From: Cristatella mucedo | Taxonomy: Eukaryota > Bryozoa > Phylactolaemata > Cristatellidae | Direction: 5' to 3' | NCBI GenBank assembly: GCA_009760855.2 | Contig: WPIO01000181.1 | Span: forward strand, 82,501-115,000 | Length of the DNA: 32,500 nucleotides | Shown: positions 28,027 through 32,500 of the stretch, piece after piece | Numbering within the stretch: the first letter of the stretch is position 1 | Layout: each line of letters opens with the position of its first letter | Notes under the pieces: generated by a model | Told to the model about the DNA's origin: nothing | Databases searched by the model: none | What the model saw: the letters and a program-made list of their open reading frames with translations, nothing else | Program-made: the position numbers and the translations under genes

Positions 28027-28771
28027 TTGACCTGTACTTTTCCTGCACCTGAGCCGACTCGAGGGGTGAGTCAGGTGGCCAAGCCACCTGCCACGCTCTG
28101 TCGATCCCGCTTGGCATGGCTGCCGCCTCTGCCGTGGTCTTGGCTGAATCCTGGCAACGACTTGGCCACCCAGTCGTTACCAGGGTGGCCGACGTTGCTG
28201 TTGCAAGCCGTGTTGATTCCACGACTTGTTGAAGTTGCACGAGATCCTGTTCTCGAACATGACAGACAGCTCGGCCCTTCCTGTGCCAGCCAGTTCTGAC
28301 GATTTCAGTTGACCTCACGCAGTGCAGATATTAAGCACTGACCGGTTAAAGTCACATCTGCAGTTCAGGGCATCAATTTAGGCGTGTGGTGTGAGTCTGA
28401 AAGTGCAGACGAATTGCACCAATGCACGCCTGGACTTTTTTTTATCTAAAAAAAATTTCCACCCACACGCACGCGATGAAGAGTCTATCTAGTATCTATC
28501 TATCGCGGGGTTAAGGTGCGCGTGTGCTGTGCACAAGCAAGGTCCTGCCGGAGACATTACGCCGCCACGCGGCGGCGGCGGCTTGCACCTCCCTCCGGCC
28601 ATTTTAAGAGAGGCTCACTCGGGAAGCACCTCCCTCGATACGGATGTCTTTGTATTGTTGTTTTTTTTATTAAAAAAATGCAACCAACCGTTCGAGGAAA
28701 GTTAAAAGTCGAGAGGACAAACTCCGGTCAACTTTAATGCATATGATATACGAGCACGATGCACGAGGAGG

Positions 28772-28912
28772 TACATGATATAATACACATTTGCATAACC
28801 CTCTTAAATAACTTATGGCGCTTCACATATGCATCGGGGCTCGAGCCCACGACCTCGGCCAGACCTTGGTCGGGGCGAGCATGTTAACCACTCTTTAGCC
28901 AAACCAGCACCC
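28772..28912 (-). repeat. SINE-2 copy
   Basis: Tail ATACACATTTGCATAACCCT and GGCGCTTCACATATGCATCG, then GGGCTCGAGCCCACGACCTC and head TTTAGCCAAACCAGCACCC. Same block order and orientation as 23371-23500. Confidence 0.7.
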
Positions 28913-28997
28913 AATTTCTCAGGAGTGGATGCTCTCCGGGCGATGCTGTCGGCCGGAAACGTGAACCCTTCCGGCTCCTGGTTCAGCGCTGGCTACA

Positions 28998-29100
28998 ATA
29001 AGTAAATAAATAAATACTGTCTTATTTAACAGACTCTTTTTGTATAGCGACAGAAGAGCCTTTACGGCTATCACCACCGCTTGCAGTGGCGATAAAGGCC
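28998..29100 (-). repeat. SINE-1 copy, head missing
   Basis: TAAATAAATAAATACT tail, TTTTTGTATAGCGACAGAAG, AGCCTTTACGGCTATCACCA and CCGCTTGCAGTGGCGATAAA. The tRNA-like head is absent, so this is a 5'-truncated insertion. Confidence 0.8.
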
Positions 29101-29135
29101 TAGTTGCCACCTCCCCCTCCTCAACCGGCTAGCAA

Positions 29136-29345
29136 TTACATTTCTCTGCATAATGGGGATTCACAAAGGGCAGCTGCACGGAGCTCTATTTTGCTTAGTC
29201 GGTGCACCGTGTTTTGCAGCTCTGTGACTAGGAAGGCCCCTGCTATGAAGCCGTATTGAACCCCCTGCTGTTCTAGCTTAAGCCTTTTTCTCCCCAATGC
29301 TTCATCGCCTTCCCGTCCTGGAAGCAATGCTCCAACTACTCGATG
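29136..29345 (-). CDS. unidentified exon-like open frame (69 codons and stop)
   Basis: From a possible CAG acceptor at 29346-29348 the minus strand reads 69 residues to TAA at 29136-29138. It includes LLPGREGDEALGRKRLKLEQ and GVQYGFIAGAFLVTELQ. The composition is less repetitive than other chance frames here. It has no recognised domain and no supporting partner exon, and could be an old transposon ORF. Confidence 0.22.
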   Translation of the reverse strand, partial: HRVVGALLPGREGDEALGRKRLKLEQQGVQYGFIAGAFLVTELQNTVHRLSKIELRAAALCESPLCREM

Positions 29346-29359
29346 CTGGCCAACGCCTT

Positions 29360-29440
29360 TGATAATAATAATAATACATTTGATATAGCGCCCTCAGAGA
29401 TCTCTTTCTAGGTTTTCTATATTTGTATTAAAGGAAATGA
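29360..29440 (-). repeat. LINE/SINE-2 3' tail with (AAT)n
   Basis: ATAATAATAATACATTTGAT then ATAGCGCCCTCAGAG and ATCTCTTTCTAGG, the shared tail. It is inserted directly upstream (minus-strand sense) of the exon-like frame at 29136-29345. Confidence 0.65.
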
Positions 29441-29653
29441 TGAAGCGTTTACACCTCTGACTACACTATCGGGTCCGTCTCCGAGAGGCCCTTAGGTTTA
29501 CGGTTGGCATATAAAGGGCTAAGAACACGAAGAGTAGGGAATAGGCCAAAAAGTCCGGTCCGTCTTCCGAATTGGGCATTTGTAGATTGTTGTAAGTGGT
29601 GTCAGTCCACGCCCACTGATGCACACATTTCTCAATCTTGGCGACTGTTTTAC

Positions 29654-29896
29654 AGGAACACAACAGTCCATCGAAAAATGCTGGGCTGGGACGACTTTCG
29701 CGGGGCTTGGGCTTCGTCGTGGTAGACGTAGACTCGCGATTTCTTGCAGCAGCTTCTGGCGTCCTGGCCTTCTGACCTCAGCCTCCAGTTTTCCATGCAG
29801 AGTGAAAGCACTGACCATCACAATATCACGGATACGCGAAACAATTCTCGGGTAGCACTCCCAAAGTCTTTCTCGAAGTGAGTCGAAGTATCGCAG
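29654..29896 (-). CDS. unidentified exon-like open frame (81 codons)
   Basis: Minus strand reads LRYFDSLRERLWECYPRIVS then RIRDIVMVSAFTLHGKLEAE, and could end at a GTAAAA donor at 29648-29653 in phase 0, the phase at which the frame at 29345 would begin. A TGA lies just before it and no good acceptor is seen. Function unknown; it may be part of a decayed mobile element. Confidence 0.18.
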
Positions 29897-31050
29897 TCAG
29901 CTGAACGCATCGGTCACGAGTACTCTGTCACGTGACCATCATAACTCCCAAGTTCCATGCTTCAGACCTCCTCCCCTGGCATCTCACATGAACTGTTGGG
30001 GTGAAAGGTTCGGTGAATAATCACCATTAGTATCTACGTTTATCATTCCAATCTGCGACTGAACTCGGCCTAAAAAAAAACTGTGGCACACATCAATAAA
30101 GTAGTAGGTTTCCACCAATGTTTTTGTGTCAGATACAAAAGCCTTATTTAAGGACAAGACGACGATAGCCCGACTGCAAACGGGCATTACAGAAATGATT
30201 ACCTGCGGCCACACTTGAACCCGAAACATGGGTCGTGAAGTCGTGCTTTCGGTATATTCAGGCAATGGCTTTGAAGTTTGCCGAACAGCCACGAGGCATC
30301 AGCAGACGCTTTGCTAGGGCCACACCCCCATACAGTAGCTGCTGACACTCTGAGAATCCGAATCCTAGCGACATTTCGGTAAGTTCGATTCCGACCGTCG
30401 AAGCATGATCTAATCCTCGCAGGAGCTCCATTTTTTCCACAATATACCATCGTATTACAAGCACGAGCCAAGGTAGCAAAAAAGTGTGCGAGCTCAAAGT
30501 GCATGACGTCACGCTAGAAGAGTAAAGGGCAACAGTCTGGAAAACATCGAATTTATTCGACAGACGCTTTGACGGAGTCGAGTGCTCGGCGAATGGCGCT
30601 TAGGCTCTGTAACTAAGCAGATTTCTTTCCGGCATTGCCGCCTATCAGCTTGCGTCTCTGTGCAAGCATGTGGCCGAAGAGCTGTGGGAAAACTGTAACA
30701 AAAAACCGAGAACAATGAAGACGAGGCGCCATTATATTCTAGTTGCTAGCGGCAGCACGGCAAGCAGAACGAGACGAGTGCTGCATTTGCTCCTAGAGTT
30801 CAAAAGTTCAAAAGGAAACATCTGGTCAAGCATTAGGAAACATCTGGTCAAGATCAAAGTGCCATCCCGTTCAAGTCTGACAAAGGAGGGCCGCCAGAGG
30901 TCGCAGACCTTCAGATGTTTACGTCAACCATTCGTAAACGGCTCACGTTTGACGTTCCCATTCACACAGCATCACTTTAGTTCGACCAGCTCTCACGACT
31001 GAGTCTCGCGGCAGGCACGAGTACACGCAGGAACTAATGGGGAACTCGAG
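29897..31050. other. intergenic DNA, unrecognised
   Basis: Degenerate tRNA-like sequence near 30200-30270 (antisense) and an 18-bp direct duplication AGGAAACATCTGGTCAAG at 30813-30830 and 30835-30852. No gene recognised. Confidence 0.5.
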
Positions 31051-31090
31051 CTTTCATTCTACCCAACTCCGAAGTTGGGTAGAATGAAAG
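31051..31090. repeat. perfect 18-bp foldback with 4-nt loop
   Basis: Left arm CTTTCATTCTACCCAACT (31051-31068), loop CCGA, then the exact reverse complement (31073-31090). No mismatch in 18 pairs. No flanking duplication seen. Confidence 0.92.
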
Positions 31091-31695
31091 CAGCAGAGCA
31101 GCAAACGAACGCCGGCACAGAGCTTCACATCACCGTGACGCCCCTCATTTTACCTGCAGACACACCTGCATGCATGCGTATCAGGGAGATCCTGCTTGGG
31201 CATGCTCAGGCAAGCTCCTCAGTACCCTGCTATTGCCAAACTGCAAACCTGGGCCTCGTGCTAAGACTGGTACAACAACCATTGGCCCAGTTAGTCCTCG
31301 ACGAATCGCGCATGTGTGCCAAGAACCAAAAGTTGCAGGGTCTTGCCGCAAGTAGAGGATGAAAGTTGGTCTGATCTTAGCAGCTAACTTGTGCATTGTG
31401 TGCACATTTAGCAGAGCTTCGGCTTATGCCGGAAGACCGGTTTTGAACGCATGTGCAGCACGAGCAGAACCAGACAGGAGCAAGCACCAGCAGTCACTTG
31501 CATCTTCCAAAGGCCAAACCACTCACTCACTGGCTGCTTAAATTCGTTGCCTACAGTCTTTCGAGGCAGCGCTGGCAGCCCTTTCTGACGGAACACAAAT
31601 CTTCATTCATGACACGACACAGACAAACAGACAGATAGCATCTATAGTCCTTTGACCACACGTTGGCCCAAGCGTAGCACAGAGCGAGCTGAGGT
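31091..31695. other. intergenic DNA, unrecognised
   Basis: A plus-strand frame of 95 codons (31075-31362) is open but has no recognisable domain. Nothing else seen. Confidence 0.45.
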
Positions 31696-31705
31696 TCTCT
31701 CTCTG

Positions 31706-31770
<65 letters not shown>

Positions 31771-31779
31771 CTCTCTTTC
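31696..31779. repeat. (CT)n microsatellite
   Basis: Pure CT from 31707 to 31766 (60 bp), with interrupted CT on both sides. Confidence 0.97.
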
Positions 31780-32432
31780 TATCGTATTTCTGGTTAGACG
31801 TGGACGACAGCTGCTGCTGCACGCGGAGCTATCAGGGCAGCTGTTACCGCGGCCTAGCAGCGGTTGCAGCTACATCGGACCGGATGCCTCCTCAGGTTCT
31901 CCGGCAGTTCAAAAATATGCGACCGACTCACTTGGCACGTAGTTAATCATTACGATGATAAGGAAATAGTAGTAGTCGAACGCGCAGTTGGCTCTGTTCG
32001 GCAGAGCGATCGAGTACATGCGTGCTCTCTTCACTGGCTCCAGCGAGCTGTATATGGCCAGCAGTTCACCCTGCAGCAGCCGAAGCGGGCACGCGAGCAC
32101 GTGAGCAAGCACCCGACAGACGCACGGTAAGCATCGGCCCATGGCAGCTCGCTGGGCGGCGGCAGCAGCGGCAAGTCGGCAGCATTTCAAGTAGATAATG
32201 AGGAGCAAGAGTGAATGTAGGGGCTTATAAGAAAGTGGACAATGAAGTCGATACACCACTGCTCGATTCTAGAGCCGACGTTAGAGATTCCTTTTACCAC
32301 GTTGGGCTTGAGCCAAAGCAGCAACATGGCAGCTGAAAAACACTCTGGGGGGCAGCTCTCGTCGGCAACAGTTGTGGTGATGAACTCTATACACCAGATG
32401 GGTGAACATAGGGTCGGGGCCCACATTGGTGA
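31780..32432. other. intergenic DNA at right side, unrecognised
   Basis: Apart from the possible exon at 32005, nothing recognised. Confidence 0.4.
32005..32100 (+). CDS. possible internal exon, unidentified
   Basis: Open between a CGGCAG acceptor (ending 32004) and a GTGAGC donor (32101). One frame reads AIEYMRALFTGSSELYMASS. Another frame is also open and runs to a GTAAGC donor near 32129, so the frame is ambiguous. No partner exon found. Confidence 0.15.
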
Positions 32433-32500
32433 GCCTTGATGGCACAATATGTAAAGTGGCTGGTTTTCACGACCTTGGTCCTGAGATCGTGGGTTCGAAT
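32433..32500 (+). repeat. SINE-1 copy, cut by right edge
   Basis: GAGCCTTGATGGCACAATAT, GGTTTTCACGACCTTGGTCC and GGGTTCGAAT at the last bases, matching the head of the copies at 9876 and 23160 (antisense). Confidence 0.85.

Larger units (their letters stand above)
27536..29135. other. downstream intergenic DNA, first part
   Basis: After the DDX54 poly(A) region. Holds three SINE copies. An open frame of 253 codons at 27538-28299 crosses a SINE and has no recognisable domain. The rest is unrecognised. Confidence 0.6.

Noticed and set aside
27538-28299. 253-codon open frame downstream of DDX54
   Set aside because: It crosses a SINE copy, has no domain, and starts in the poly(A) region of DDX54.
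30365-30405. GTTCGATTCC motif resembling a tRNA T-loop
   Set aside because: No cloverleaf can be drawn around it.

Overview
This is a window of nuclear DNA from an animal, probably an invertebrate. The genes are split by GT-AG introns, the non-coding DNA is full of tRNA-derived SINEs, non-LTR (LINE) fragments and long dinucleotide repeats, and the two recognisable proteins are metazoan-type nuclear RNA-processing enzymes. The phylum cannot be fixed from what is here. There is no sign of bacterial operons, CRISPR or phage DNA.

Left part (1-5234, minus strand): the first three coding exons of the mRNA-capping enzyme (RNGTT type) lie at 5153-5234, 200-312 and 1-64. The third runs off the left edge. 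They encode the start of the RNA 5'-triphosphatase domain. Intron 1 (313-5152) is 4.84 kb and holds LINE and SINE debris and a 95-bp (GT)n tract.

Centre (5580-27259, plus strand): a complete 18-exon gene for the nucleolar DEAD-box helicase DDX54/Dbp10. The spliced reading frame is 2,844 nt and encodes 947 residues. Every junction keeps the frame, and all the classical DEAD-box motifs are intact. It ends in a DBP10CT-like segment and a strongly Arg/Gly-rich tail. An AATAAA lies 251 nt after the stop. The two genes are head to head, with start codons 345 bp apart in a GC/CpG-rich stretch, so they probably share a bidirectional promoter. One starts mRNA caps and the other serves large-subunit ribosome assembly, so joint control as RNA-growth genes is plausible but inferred.

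Right part (27536-32500): no recognised gene. It holds SINE copies, LINE tails, a (CT)n tract, a perfect 18-bp foldback and several exon-like open frames that I could not identify.

Repeats: I can hand-align at least two SINE families, one with an 11-bp palindrome in its tRNA-like head and the other sharing its 3' end with a LINE family, and two CR1/L2-like LINE families. Many copies lie in the DDX54 introns in opposite orientations. I found no novel defence or mobile system. The most interesting items are the divergent capping-enzyme/DDX54 pair, a strong-context upstream ORF, the SINE/LINE partnership, and the intronic inverted repeats.
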